From: Candidatus Fermentibacteraceae bacterium
Lineage (GTDB): Bacteria > Fermentibacterota > Fermentibacteria > Fermentibacterales > JCC-6
Assembly (NCBI GenBank): GCA_029932015.1
Contig: JAOZQW010000141.1
Span: 1 to 6,175 of the forward strand
Direction of reading: 5' to 3'
Length of the DNA stretch: 6,175 nucleotides
Shown here: piece after piece, positions 6,050-6,175 of the stretch
How positions within the stretch are numbered: the first letter of the stretch is position 1
Layout: every line of letters begins with the position of its first letter
Program-made: the position numbers and the translations under genes
The notes under the pieces: generated by a model
What the model saw: only the letters and a program-made list of their open reading frames with translations
Database searches by the model: none
What the model was told of the DNA's origin: nothing

Positions 6050-6078
6050 ATACTGCACCAGGACGCCTTCCCGGTCAA
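6050..6078 (-). promoter_or_regulatory. Candidate sigma-70-type promoter for parA-parB
   Basis: TTGACC (complement of 6073-6078) is followed after 17 bases by CAGTAT (complement of 6050-6055). The -35 matches five of six consensus bases and the -10 only three, so this is a weak or regulated promoter. It shares the eight bases TTGACCGG and the spacer length with the ferredoxin promoter, which supports it. The leader would be about 74 bases. Confidence 0.5.
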
Positions 6079-6175
6079 GCGGGGGAACAGGGAGTCTTTC
6101 TCGGGCGATTGCTCCGCTGCTCTCACTGTCCGGGGCTTCTCGGCATATAAGGGAGGCCTCCCCGCGCAAAACGGG
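6079..6175. other. Gene-free right edge
   Basis: No coding frame, RNA gene or clear terminator is supportable here. The stretch contains a perfect 12-base palindrome GGGAGGCCTCCC (6151-6162). On the minus strand it is followed by TTATAT, which might be the tail of a terminator for a gene beyond the window or a stray -10-like element. The sequence is too short to decide. Confidence 0.5.

Noticed and set aside
5806..6126. 106-codon minus-strand frame crossing the parA start
   Set aside because: It overlaps the ParA P-loop region in another frame, begins at a GTG without support and runs through the promoter and palindrome.
4009..6175. A canonical parS site near parAB
   Set aside because: No copy of the TGTTTCACGTGAAACA-type palindrome was found by eye. 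The palindrome at 6018-6046 lacks the CACGTG core, so I did not call it parS.
6151..6175. Terminator or promoter at the right edge around GGGAGGCCTCCC
   Set aside because: The palindrome leaves only a four-pair stem once a loop is allowed, no U run follows, and possible -35/-10 spacings are poor. The flanking gene is not visible.

Overview
The window is a compact bacterial chromosome segment, moderately GC-rich by eye, with three plus-strand genes facing three minus-strand genes across a shared hairpin. No IS element, tRNA, rRNA, CRISPR array or phage gene was seen. The Soj/Spo0J-type parA-parB pair shows it is bacterial and points to a chromosome (or large replicon) rather than a small plasmid. 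The clostridial-type ferredoxin suggests anaerobic or microaerobic redox metabolism. The sequence does not fix the phylum. An uncultured anaerobic lineage is a guess only.

Left half, plus strand (1-4008). First is a seven-helix membrane protein resembling the TMEM198/DUF4203 family (3-548), whose true start may lie before the window. Next is an unrecognised membrane protein with about five helices (629-1156). Eight bases after its stop comes a 947-residue protein (1165-4008) that joins three enzymes normally made separately: a GT4 glycosyltransferase, a folate-dependent formyltransferase of the Met-tRNA/sugar-N-formyltransferase fold, and a NodB-type polysaccharide deacetylase with the DUF3473-like tail known from exosortase/PEP-CTERM exopolysaccharide loci. 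Key catalytic residues of all three domains are present, so this looks like one working multifunctional enzyme for building and modifying a surface glycan. It is the most notable item in the window.

Centre (4009-4074). A strong inverted repeat lies between the converging transcripts and probably ends both.

Right half, minus strand (4075-5969). Reading leftward from the right edge: a probable promoter with a large palindrome over the expected start site, then parA (5969-5211), then parB overlapping it by 4 bases (5214-4324), then a 55-residue 2[4Fe-4S] ferredoxin (4242-4075). The ferredoxin has its own near-consensus sigma-70-type promoter and a strong ribosome binding site. The two proposed promoters share an identical eight-base -35 block and the same 17-base spacer. 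ParA and ParB would act together in chromosome segregation; the ferredoxin is an independent unit.

The right-hand 206 bases (5970-6175) hold the parA control region and no supportable gene.
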